NCBI GenBank assembly: GCA_028867675.1
Contig: JAGWGA010000004.1
Span: forward strand, 19,334-83,333
DNA length: 64,000 nucleotides
Origin: Nitrososphaerota archaeon
GTDB taxonomy: Archaea > Thermoproteota > Nitrososphaeria > Nitrososphaerales > Nitrosopumilaceae
Direction of reading: 5' to 3'
Below, one piece after another: positions 26,894 through 35,838 of this stretch (the stretch's first letter is position 1; each line of letters starts with the position of its first letter). The position numbers were made by a program, and so were the translations under genes. The notes below the pieces were generated by a model. It searched no databases and was not told the DNA's origin. It saw only the letters and a list, made by a program, of their open reading frames with translations.

Positions 26894-27646
26894 CTAACTT
26901 ACGGTTACCACACCAATTCGCCATGGGTGGATTGTACAATAGTAATGATATACGCCTGGCTTGTCAAATTTGTAGGAAAATGTATCTCCAGTATTTAACA
27001 ATCCGCTGTTAAATGATGATATAATATTTCCCTGAGAATCAATACTTTGAATATCATGTTTAAGACTGTCTTGATTTTGCCAAGTAACAGTAGTTCCAGG
27101 AATTACCTCTAAGTTAAGAGGCAAATAGAAACCATTACTTGCGGTAGCAGAGTTTCCGTTTGGAATAATGATTTTAGCATTATTTGAAACATTGATTGTC
27201 GGAATCGGATCATTTCCAATTAAAAGATAATTCATAACAAACTTTTTGTTGGCATCTTGCATGTTAGCAGTTACCTTCCACATGGAACCACTTCCAGTGG
27301 CAAAGAGTCGAGTTCCATCAAAAGATACTGCAAATACATCATTAGAAACTGTTTGTGCAGGACCTGCTCCATGGAATGAGCCATCATTGTTATATGTGAA
27401 ATTCCATTGTGTACCAGTAAATCGCGCCACTATTAGACCATCAATTCCCTTGACAAGAATTGCCCCTTTGTCAATAGTAGAAGCATCAGTGATAGAAAGG
27501 TGCATGCTAGATGTATCAAGGGATGGATTGTCAGCATTGACTACAGCAGCTCCGCTGCCTTTTATTTGATAAGTCGAGTCGGCATAAGCTAGACCAGAGG
27601 ATATGACCACTAGACTCAAAATCAATCCCAAGACAATAGCCTTCAT
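26894..27646 (-). CDS. Secreted cupredoxin
   Basis: Signal peptide; GTTVTWQNQDSLKHDIQS...GVYHYYCTIHPWRIGVVTVS. Confidence 0.87.
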   Translation of the reverse strand: MKAIVLGLILSLVVISSGLAYADSTYQIKGSGAAVVNADNPSLDTSSMHLSITDASTIDKGAILVKGIDGLIVARFTGTQWNFTYNNDGSFHGAGPAQTVSNDVFAVSFDGTRLFATGSGSMWKVTANMQDANKKFVMNYLLIGNDPIPTINVSNNAKIIIPNGNSATASNGFYLPLNLEVIPGTTVTWQNQDSLKHDIQSIDSQGNIISSFNSGLLNTGDTFSYKFDKPGVYHYYCTIHPWRIGVVTVS

Positions 27647-27701
27647 TTTCAGATCATATTGGCATGTACCCTATATAATTAACATATCCATTATTCAAGC
27701 A

Positions 27702-27724
27702 TGATAATCACTTTTTGATAATAA
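27702..27724. promoter_or_regulatory. TGATWATCA motif plus TTTTTGATAATAA
   Basis: TGATAATCACTTTTTGATAATAA between divergent cupredoxin and cyclase-like genes. Confidence 0.5.
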
Positions 27725-27764
27725 TACACAATTCTAAAAAAGAACAACCAAGTGACGTTAAACA

Positions 27765-28643
27765 ATGGTTTCATTTCCCTATGATGTAACAGAAGACAGA
27801 GTACGATTTCAAAAATCAGTAATTGATGGTGATATGGGGTATTATGATACGGTTACAAGAAAATTCATACCGCAGGAGACTTTGGATTCACTTCTTGAAA
27901 ACATAATTCCTCAAAAAGATCATTTGATCGCCGATAACGATCCCCGGTTATCCCAGTCATTGAACAGAATTAGAAGAAACTTGTCAATATACCAAAGAAA
28001 TCCAAGTGATTCGTATGCTCAGATATTTCTCAAGTATCTATCAAACAGATATCTTGGTTCAATACGTGAACAAAAAATAGATGCTGCCATACTGTTTGTT
28101 GACGTAGTTGGTTCTACCAAACTTTCAGCGCAACTATCAGCATCAGAATTGTCATCACTGATCAGAGTATTTTCTCAAGAGATGTCAATTGTAATTTCAA
28201 GACATGGAGGATTTGTTCTAAAATATGCAGGAGATGCAGTAATTGCATATTTTCCTGCAACAACTGAGTTTGGAAATGCGACTGAGAATGCAATAAGATG
28301 TGGAAAATCCATGAACTTGATCATATCCCAATCAGTAAACTTTGCTTTTCAAGACTTTGCATTACCACCAATTCAAGTTCGAATCTCAATTGATTTTGGA
28401 AATAACGAGATCGTATTTTTGGGTCCAGAACCTGATTTAATTGGCCACACTATCACTATTACTTCAAAAATGATAAGACTTGCAAAACCTGGTCATATGG
28501 TAATAGGAGAGAATGCATACAAGCAATTGACAGGACAATATACATCAAATTTCATTCCTGCAGGTAATGACATCATTTGGGATTATACTGACCCTGAAAC
28601 AGGAAAGATATATCCCATTTACTTTACAAGAGAAGGTACATAA
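27765..28643 (+). CDS. Class III adenylate/guanylate cyclase-like domain protein
   Basis: AAILFVDVVGSTKLSAQLSASEL...HGGFVLKYAGDAVIAYFPA...GHTITITSKMIRLAKPGHMVIGE. Confidence 0.85.
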   Translation: MVSFPYDVTEDRVRFQKSVIDGDMGYYDTVTRKFIPQETLDSLLENIIPQKDHLIADNDPRLSQSLNRIRRNLSIYQRNPSDSYAQIFLKYLSNRYLGSIREQKIDAAILFVDVVGSTKLSAQLSASELSSLIRVFSQEMSIVISRHGGFVLKYAGDAVIAYFPATTEFGNATENAIRCGKSMNLIISQSVNFAFQDFALPPIQVRISIDFGNNEIVFLGPEPDLIGHTITITSKMIRLAKPGHMVIGENAYKQLTGQYTSNFIPAGNDIIWDYTDPETGKIYPIYFTREGT

Positions 28644-28646
28644 CAA

Positions 28647-30056
28647 ATGGAACAAACAAGCAAGAAATATGGTCTGTCAGACCTTGAGCGATTTGTAGAG
28701 ATTGGAAACAGGTCGCTTTTAGTAAAGGGAAGATCCGGTACGGGTAAAGAAACACTTTGTTTTGAGCTTGCAGGAGGTAAAGTAAAAGAGTATAACGTAA
28801 TTTTCATCACAAGAAATCAAACCGATAAAATACTTTACAGAAGATTTCCCTGGATTACAGATTTCATCCTACCATCAAACGTTGTAGAGATATCTCCAGA
28901 AGATGCAGTCTTGACTGACCCATCTTTTGTCATATCTGCAATTGTAAACGCAATAGCAAATTCGTCCAAGAAAGTAAAGGATCCATTTCTGGCATTAGAG
29001 AGTGTTAGAAAACCGTTCATCATACTTGATGTCTGGGATTCAGTTTCAAGAGAAATGAATGCATTAGATAGAATGAGAGCTGAGAAACTTTTGACGTCGC
29101 TTGCTGAAAAATATGACGGATTCATCATTTTCCTAAGCGAGCAACAAGATACTGCATCTCTAGAATACCTTGTAGATGGCGTAATAGAAACATCCCAGCG
29201 TTATTACAAGACATATAGAATTAGAGAAATCAGTCTTGAAAAATTAAAAGGAGTTCCAATCAAGAGACCAAAAATTCCATTTACACTTCAAAATGGCAGG
29301 TTCCAATCATTTTCAAACCTTCGAAGCGCAATGAAAACTGCTTCAAAGTTTGTTCCAACCCCCAACCCAAATTCCAAATATTCTACAGGAAGCAAGGATT
29401 TTGATGCAAAGTTAAACGGCGGTTTTAGAAGAGGAGCTGTAATAGGAATAGAAATTGATAGCGATGTAGATCGTTTTGCTTTTGTTCCGCTATTATCACC
29501 ATTAGCACTAAACTTTATGGTACAAGAAAACTCTGTTTTGATATCATCTTCATCAGACCAGGATGTTAGTGCAGTTGTAGATTATCTAACTCCATATGGA
29601 GACAAAGATTCGTTGAAGAATTTCAAAATATTTGGTCATACTTTTGGCTCAAAGTCTGACTACATCATAGAAAGAGAAGGCCTGGATTTTGAATCCATAA
29701 ACAATGAGTGGCAAAAAACCTACCAGAGTCTAAAAAAGAATGGCAAACCACTTTTAATGTCAATAGATTACAGCTTCCTAGAATTGGCCTACCAGTCAGA
29801 AGAAAAATTAATCTTAAAATCATTAATTGAAAATTCAAGAATGATCAGACATAACAAAGATCTCCTTGTAGTAATTTCACGCCCAGGTTACAAATCATTA
29901 GAAATTATGAAGAGTGTATGCGATTTACATTTGAGAATGTTTGATCATGAAGGAACAATTTTCCTTTCAGCATTAAAACCACAATTATTCTTGTGCAATA
30001 TGCAATCAAGTTTTGAAAACGGCTATCCTCAGTTAGTCTTAGAAGATTCAGTGTAG
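28647..30056 (+). CDS. RecA/KaiC/GvpD-like ATPase with two RecA-like domains
   Basis: RSLLVKGRSGTGKETLCFEL Walker A; second domain STGSKDFDAKLNGGFRRGAVIGIEI lacks an obvious GK(S/T). Confidence 0.75.
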   Translation: MEQTSKKYGLSDLERFVEIGNRSLLVKGRSGTGKETLCFELAGGKVKEYNVIFITRNQTDKILYRRFPWITDFILPSNVVEISPEDAVLTDPSFVISAIVNAIANSSKKVKDPFLALESVRKPFIILDVWDSVSREMNALDRMRAEKLLTSLAEKYDGFIIFLSEQQDTASLEYLVDGVIETSQRYYKTYRIREISLEKLKGVPIKRPKIPFTLQNGRFQSFSNLRSAMKTASKFVPTPNPNSKYSTGSKDFDAKLNGGFRRGAVIGIEIDSDVDRFAFVPLLSPLALNFMVQENSVLISSSSDQDVSAVVDYLTPYGDKDSLKNFKIFGHTFGSKSDYIIEREGLDFESINNEWQKTYQSLKKNGKPLLMSIDYSFLELAYQSEEKLILKSLIENSRMIRHNKDLLVVISRPGYKSLEIMKSVCDLHLRMFDHEGTIFLSALKPQLFLCNMQSSFENGYPQLVLEDSV

Positions 30057-30116
30057 AATAAAATCGTACAAATCATTACGACATACGCATATAAAAATTA
30101 TTGACGAAAATTGTAC

Positions 30117-30446
30117 CTAGATTGCTTTTTCGTTTTCTGCACCGGTTGCAATATCAATTGCTTTTGATAATTGATACATGAAGATCTTACCTACTTTTGT
30201 ATTATCTCGTATGATTTTTACTACCTGTTCCTCATCTTTTGATTCAACAATTACTGTTACAATATACTTGTCTGAAAATTCAGGAATGAATGTCTCAGTA
30301 CCTTTTGCTGCATGGAGTGCATGCGCTGTTGTTTTTCCTCTTCCTCTAACTTTTTGAATAGTAATGCCTCCAACTTGAATTGCCTTTAATCCATCACTGA
30401 TAGCTTTGATATCATTTTGTGGTACAACTGCATCTATGCGAATCAT
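30117..30446 (-). CDS. P-II family nitrogen regulator (divergent)
   Basis: GGITIQKVRGRGKTTAHALHAAKGTETFIPEFSDKYIVTVIV...KVGKIFMYQLSKAIDIATG. Confidence 0.88.
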   Translation of the reverse strand: MIRIDAVVPQNDIKAISDGLKAIQVGGITIQKVRGRGKTTAHALHAAKGTETFIPEFSDKYIVTVIVESKDEEQVVKIIRDNTKVGKIFMYQLSKAIDIATGAENEKAI

Positions 30447-30491
30447 GACAATTGGAACAGAATTTGGACTAAATAATATTTACTAAACAGA

Positions 30492-30821
30492 TCAGATTAC
30501 CTGCTCGTCTTTTTTTGGAGTCTGAATATCATATGCTTCTGAGACGGGAATTACAAATATTTTTCCAAACTTTGAGGATGAGCGGATTGCTTCAATTATC
30601 TCATTTTTCTTATCGTCTGCCACTACTACTTCTATGATGAATCTGTCTCCAAATTCAGGGGTAAAAATTTCTGTTCCTTTTGATGCATGAATTTCGCGTG
30701 CTGCTGTTCTACCTCTTCCCCACCCTTTGTAGGCAGTAATTCCACCTACTGACAATTTCTTTAATGCGTCGCTGATTGATTTAATTTGATTTTCTGGGAG
30801 TATTACTTCAATTTTTAGCAA
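30492..30821 (-). CDS. P-II family nitrogen regulator (divergent)
   Basis: GGITAYKGWGRGRTAAREIHASKGTEIFTPEFGDRFIIEVVV...KFGKIFVIPVSEAYDI. Confidence 0.88.
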   Translation of the reverse strand: MLKIEVILPENQIKSISDALKKLSVGGITAYKGWGRGRTAAREIHASKGTEIFTPEFGDRFIIEVVVADDKKNEIIEAIRSSSKFGKIFVIPVSEAYDIQTPKKDEQVI

Positions 30822-30852
30822 GATGTAAGTGAATGAAAATCCGATATTAAAA

Positions 30853-30871
30853 AATCTTATGGAGTAAGATT
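30853..30871. promoter_or_regulatory. Inverted repeat between P-II and amt genes
   Basis: AATCTTA-TGGAG-TAAGATT. Confidence 0.3.
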
Positions 30872-30935
30872 GAATAGATCATAGACCAATAAAAACAATA
30901 TTTTTTTATACAGCATCTTTTCTAAGAAAGAAATC

Positions 30936-32186
30936 TTGCCAATTGACACAGGAGACACAGCATGGATGCTGATAGCTTCCAGTCTTGTATTGTTAATGAT
31001 CCCAGCCTTGGGGTTATTTGAAGCAGGATTACTCCGACGAAAAAATACTGTTTCAATTTTTATGCAAATCTTCTTTGGATTAGCAATTCTCAGTGTCATG
31101 TGGTTTACATTCGGATTTAGTTTATCATTTGGTCCAGATACCGGAATGGGTCTTACTGGAAACATGGATTGGACATTCCTCAAAAATGTCCCGTATGATT
31201 CAGGTTTGCATTATGCACCTACAATTCCAGGAGTTTTGTTTGCAAAATTTCAGATGATGTTTGCAGTTATCACACCTCTGCTTTTGACTGGTGCGATTGC
31301 AGAGAGGATGAAGTTTAGTGCCTATATCATTTTCATTGTTGCTTGGAGTGGCTTGATTTACTATCCTCTAGTTCACTGGATTTGGGGAGGCGGATGGCTT
31401 GGTCAGATGGGTGTAGTAGATTTTGCAGGAGGTATCGTCATACACACAAGTGCAGGCATGGGAGCACTTGCAGCTGCTCTAGTTCTTGGAAGAAGATTAA
31501 ACTACGGTCCATCGATCATGATTCCACACAGCATACCCATAGCAGTTCTAGGTTCTTCATTATTATGGCTGGGATGGTTTGGATTTAATGCAGGTAGTGC
31601 ATTAGCGTCAGGAAGTTTAGCAGGTAATACAATTATCAATACTCATATTGCATCATCAATTTCTGCATTAATTTGGGTAGGTCTTTCATGGATGCGTACA
31701 GGCAAACCCAGTGTAATCGCAGCAATTAACGGAGCAATTGCAGGACTTGCAGGTATCACACCAGCTTCTGGTTTTGTAAGTGTAGAGCACGCATTTGTTT
31801 TAGGAATTGCAATTGGAATAGGTTCGTATCTTGCAGTGTTATTCTTCAAGGAACATCTCAAGATTGATGATGCATTAGATGTAAGTTCAGTTCACGGTGT
31901 TGCTGGAATCATAGGTTCACTTGGAATTGGAGTCTTTGCAAGTACACTAGTAAATCCATCAGGTCCAAACGGATTGCTATTTGGCAACCCACACCAGTTA
32001 CTCATACAAGCTATAGGTGTAGGAGTTGCAGGGGTAATGGGATTCTTTGGGACTTTTGCCATAATGAAAGTCATAGACAAATTAATTGGAGTCAGAGTAT
32101 CTGCCAAAGTAGAAGAAGCAGGTCTTGATATTGAAGAGCATGCAGAACGGGCATACTCTGATGAAGACGAGTTTGGCAAGATGTAG
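30936..32186 (+). CDS. amt: Ammonium transporter Amt
   Basis: ALGLFEAGLLRRKNTVSIFMQ...FAGGIVIHTSAGMGALAAALVLGRR...GWFGFNAGSAL...VSSVHGVAGIIGSLGIGVFAS. TTG start. Confidence 0.97.
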   Translation: MPIDTGDTAWMLIASSLVLLMIPALGLFEAGLLRRKNTVSIFMQIFFGLAILSVMWFTFGFSLSFGPDTGMGLTGNMDWTFLKNVPYDSGLHYAPTIPGVLFAKFQMMFAVITPLLLTGAIAERMKFSAYIIFIVAWSGLIYYPLVHWIWGGGWLGQMGVVDFAGGIVIHTSAGMGALAAALVLGRRLNYGPSIMIPHSIPIAVLGSSLLWLGWFGFNAGSALASGSLAGNTIINTHIASSISALIWVGLSWMRTGKPSVIAAINGAIAGLAGITPASGFVSVEHAFVLGIAIGIGSYLAVLFFKEHLKIDDALDVSSVHGVAGIIGSLGIGVFASTLVNPSGPNGLLFGNPHQLLIQAIGVGVAGVMGFFGTFAIMKVIDKLIGVRVSAKVEEAGLDIEEHAERAYSDEDEFGKM

Positions 32187-32250
32187 ATCAGATTTTCAAG
32201 ATAGAGAATTAGCCATTTTACTTTAATAGTCCTCATACTGATTCTAATCT

Positions 32251-32727
32251 ATGATTAAAATTCCAGCCAAAGTCCAAGAGATGTTAAAAGGTCAAAAGTT
32301 CATAGTTGTTGGTTCTGTAGATGCCAACGGTCTTGCAAATTTCTCTCCAAGAACTTCATTTTATTTCACAGATACTGCAGTTTATTGGTTAGACTTTTTC
32401 AAACACAAGTCACAGGGAAACTTCAAGACTATTCCATGGGTTAGTGTTGGAGTGTTTGATAAAAAGGAGCTCAAGGGATATCAAATGAAAGGTAAAGTTG
32501 CATTTGTAACAGAATCTAAAGAAAAATCGAGAATAACAGACGTCATAGCTCGTTCTGTAACTGGAAAGACATCAAGCAAGATATTTGAGAGAATTAGTCA
32601 AAACAAGACTCCAGATGTTATCATGTTTACTCCAAAGGCAGTATACTCACTTGATCCAAAAGAAGAATCAGGTATTGCCATGATAATGGACAAAGACGGA
32701 GAAACAATCTCTCTCCTAGGAAGATAA
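32251..32727 (+). CDS. Pyridoxamine 5'-phosphate oxidase-like FMN-binding protein
   Basis: QKFIVVGSVDANGLANFSPRTSFYFTDTAVYWLDFFKHKSQGNF. Confidence 0.8.
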   Translation: MIKIPAKVQEMLKGQKFIVVGSVDANGLANFSPRTSFYFTDTAVYWLDFFKHKSQGNFKTIPWVSVGVFDKKELKGYQMKGKVAFVTESKEKSRITDVIARSVTGKTSSKIFERISQNKTPDVIMFTPKAVYSLDPKEESGIAMIMDKDGETISLLGR

Positions 32728-34113
32728 TTTCTTTTTAAGAATATCAAGTGTGGTTGCAGGGTCTGCTTTTCCCTTAGTTTTTCGCATGACTTTACCTACA
32801 AGATAATTAATAGTGTCAGGATTTTGTCTTGTTTCTGCTACAGCTTTTTCTTCTTCTTTGAATACCTCATCGATTATTTTTTCAATAGAACCTACATCGC
32901 TTACATGCCCCAAGTCAAGACTAGATATCACATCTGTGAGAGATTTTCCAGTCTTCATCATTTCATGTAATGCAAGTTTACCTGAATTTCTTGTCAATTT
33001 GTTATTTACAATAGAATCTGCAAGTTCAGTTAGATGTTTTGCAGTAATTTTTAGTTCAAGTTTCTTTTCTCTGGTATCTGCAAATCCCATCAGATCAGTT
33101 GTTATAATATTTGCAATCTCTTTTGCGTTTTTTTCATTGTACGAGTTTTCAAACAAATCAGAATAGAATCTATCTGATGATAAAACATCTGCCACTTGGG
33201 CAGGAATTCCATATTGTGAGATATATCGTTCTCTTTTTGCAACAATGCTTTCCGGCATGTGTTTTTTTATGCTTTCAATTGATTCATTTCTAATCAGAAC
33301 TATTGGAATATCTGCCTCAGGCAAGTATCGATAGTCTTCTTCCTCCTCTTTTGATCTTGCTGAGACTGTAATTCTCCTTGCATCATCCCAGTGTCTAGTC
33401 TCGGCAATAACAAGAATACTTCTTTCAAGAAGACTTTGTTGTCTTGTAATTTCAAAATGAAGTGCTTTTTCTATATCTCTAAAAGAACCGACGTTTTTTA
33501 TCTCAACTCTGTTTCCTTGACCTTCAGATATGTTTCCATCAACTCTCATTGCACCTTCAAGATAAGGATCTGACACGCCTATGTTTTCAACCAAATCTGC
33601 CAACACATTTAGAAACACACGAACTTGTTTTGGTGTTTCAAAGTCTGGCTCTGTCACAATTTCTACAAGAGGGGTACCTGCTCGGTTGTAATCCACAAGT
33701 GTCAGCATAGATTTTCCTTCATAGACTAGCCTTCCAGGATCCTCTTCAAGCTGGATTCTTCTGATTCGAATTTCCTTTCCTTCAATGGTAATTTTTCCGT
33801 CCGAGCCGATACTGGTAGGGCCGTATGCGTTATACTGAGTTATTTGAAAGTTCTTTGGCAAATCAGGGTAAAAGTAATTTTTCCTAAAAAAGCCAATCTT
33901 TTCAGGAATCTTACATCCTAGTGCAAGAGATATCATCGCTGCTTTCTCTACTGCTTTTTTGTTCAACATTGGCAACGAGCCTGGAAGTCCTGCACATACT
34001 GGGCAGATGTTTGAATTTGGTTCGAGATTCCTATATTCTGCCTTGCATGAACAAAATAGCTTACTCTCAAGTTTTGTAAGCTGACAGTGAATCTCTAATC
34101 CAATTCTTGTCAA
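32716..34113 (-). CDS. gatB: Aspartyl/glutamyl-tRNA amidotransferase subunit B
   Basis: GLEIHCQLTKLESKLFCSC...NICPVCAGLPGSLPMLNKKAV...NYFYPDLPKNFQITQYN. Confidence 0.98.
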   Translation of the reverse strand: MTRIGLEIHCQLTKLESKLFCSCKAEYRNLEPNSNICPVCAGLPGSLPMLNKKAVEKAAMISLALGCKIPEKIGFFRKNYFYPDLPKNFQITQYNAYGPTSIGSDGKITIEGKEIRIRRIQLEEDPGRLVYEGKSMLTLVDYNRAGTPLVEIVTEPDFETPKQVRVFLNVLADLVENIGVSDPYLEGAMRVDGNISEGQGNRVEIKNVGSFRDIEKALHFEITRQQSLLERSILVIAETRHWDDARRITVSARSKEEEEDYRYLPEADIPIVLIRNESIESIKKHMPESIVAKRERYISQYGIPAQVADVLSSDRFYSDLFENSYNEKNAKEIANIITTDLMGFADTREKKLELKITAKHLTELADSIVNNKLTRNSGKLALHEMMKTGKSLTDVISSLDLGHVSDVGSIEKIIDEVFKEEEKAVAETRQNPDTINYLVGKVMRKTKGKADPATTLDILKKKLSS

Positions 34114-35561
34114 AGAGGCACCTCTGGAAGATCAGTAGTTTCTTGTAGCACATATGCCGCTTGAAGTAATTTGTTTTCTTCAAATGAGTTTGCAAATAGT
34201 TGAATACCAATTGGAAGTCCAGAACTAGAGATTGCAAATGGAACAGAGATTGCAGGGATTCCTGAAAGATTTGCAGTTACAGTATTGATATCTGTAAGGT
34301 ATAGTTTTAGCGGATCGTCTATTTTTTCTCCAATCTTAAATGGCAAAATTGGCATTGTTGGAGATATCAAAAAGTCTACTTTTTTGAATGCCTCATCAAG
34401 TTGAGCCTTTATCATCGCTCTAACTTTTTGAGCCTTCAAATAATATTTTCCATAATAACCTGCAGATAATACATATGCACCAAGCAACATTCTTCTTGTA
34501 ACTTCAGGTCCAAAATTGCTTCGAGCCTTTGCAACATACGCCTTGAATTCGTATCCTTCGGTTCCAAAATTAAAGCCATATCGCAAATTATCATATCTTG
34601 AAAGGTTGCTACTTGCTTCTGCTGATGCAATTGTATAGTATGCAGCTACTGAATGCTCTACAGCATCAAGAGATATTGGAATACATTCGGCACCAAGATC
34701 TTGGAGTTTAGAGATTGCCATATTTGTTGCAGATGCAACCTCCTTGTCTATTCCCTCACCAATCATCTGTGAAATTATTCCAATCTTCTTTCCAGAAATT
34801 CCGGATTTCAAATCCTTGAGATAATCCACTTGGGGATTGTTTATAGTAGTATTATCATGAGAATCATGACCTGATATTATATTTAGTAAAAATGCCACAT
34901 CTTCTACGGTTCTTGCCATAGGACCTATCTGCTCTATGCTGTTTGCATATGAGACAAGACCATATCTGCTAATCAGGCCATAAGTTGGTTTTAGACCTAC
35001 AACTGAACAAAAACTTGCAGGGCTTCTTACAGAGCCTCCAGTGTCAGACCCTAAAGATGCAACACATTCAAGTGCACTAACCGAGACTCCACTTCCCCCA
35101 GAAGAGCCACCTGGGACATATTGAGGATTCCAGGGATTTCTACTTGTACCAAAGTAACTAAATTCAGTTGTAGAACCCATTGCAAATTCATCAAGATTTA
35201 CTTTTCCAATTATAATAGCATCTTCATTTTTCAATCTGGAAATTACAGTTGCATCATATGGTGCAACAAAATTTTCAAGCATCTTTGATGCACATGTTGT
35301 TTTAAGTCCAGCAGCACAGATGTTGTCCTTTATAGATACCGGCATTCCAAAGCATGAACCAATTTTTTCTTTTGATCTTATTTTCTTGTCAATATCCTTG
35401 GCTTTAGCAAGTGCATTTTGAGAATCTACAGTAATGAAAGCATGGACTTTGTCCTCAACTTGTTTTATTCTTTCTAATGTCTTTGCGATAAATTCTTCAA
35501 CAGATATGGCACCTTCTTTTGCCTGAGAAACAAATTCAGTAGCCGAGATTCCAAGATTCAT
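34110..35561 (-). CDS. gatA: Aspartyl/glutamyl-tRNA amidotransferase subunit A
   Basis: PVSIKDNICAAGLKTTCASKML...GGSSGGSGVSVSALECVASLGSDTGGSVRSPASFC. Confidence 0.98.
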   Translation of the reverse strand: MNLGISATEFVSQAKEGAISVEEFIAKTLERIKQVEDKVHAFITVDSQNALAKAKDIDKKIRSKEKIGSCFGMPVSIKDNICAAGLKTTCASKMLENFVAPYDATVISRLKNEDAIIIGKVNLDEFAMGSTTEFSYFGTSRNPWNPQYVPGGSSGGSGVSVSALECVASLGSDTGGSVRSPASFCSVVGLKPTYGLISRYGLVSYANSIEQIGPMARTVEDVAFLLNIISGHDSHDNTTINNPQVDYLKDLKSGISGKKIGIISQMIGEGIDKEVASATNMAISKLQDLGAECIPISLDAVEHSVAAYYTIASAEASSNLSRYDNLRYGFNFGTEGYEFKAYVAKARSNFGPEVTRRMLLGAYVLSAGYYGKYYLKAQKVRAMIKAQLDEAFKKVDFLISPTMPILPFKIGEKIDDPLKLYLTDINTVTANLSGIPAISVPFAISSSGLPIGIQLFANSFEENKLLQAAYVLQETTDLPEVPL

Positions 35562-35828
35562 TTAAACCATTTTTGGAGCACGGATGAAGTTGTTTTGGTC
35601 TTTATTCAGATGGTCAATCAATGACATTCCATATGGTTCATACTTGTCATCTCTAAGATTCTCTGCATCAACTTCTCTTCTTAGTGTATCATCAGAATTG
35701 AATTCAACAGTATCAAGTCTGTCAAAATAGTGTATAATCTGCTCTACCTGTTTGATGTATTTTTCCGGGTCTTTGAGTTCAACCTTGACTAAATCCCCAA
35801 GGTGTTCAATTTCTTTTTTTTCTACCAT
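35562..35828 (-). CDS. gatC: Aspartyl/glutamyl-tRNA amidotransferase subunit C
   Basis: GatC-like length and position: IEHLGDLVKVELKDPEKYIKQVEQIIHYFDRLDTV. Confidence 0.92.
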   Translation of the reverse strand: MVEKKEIEHLGDLVKVELKDPEKYIKQVEQIIHYFDRLDTVEFNSDDTLRREVDAENLRDDKYEPYGMSLIDHLNKDQNNFIRAPKMV

Positions 35829-35838
35829 GTCGCTTCAC

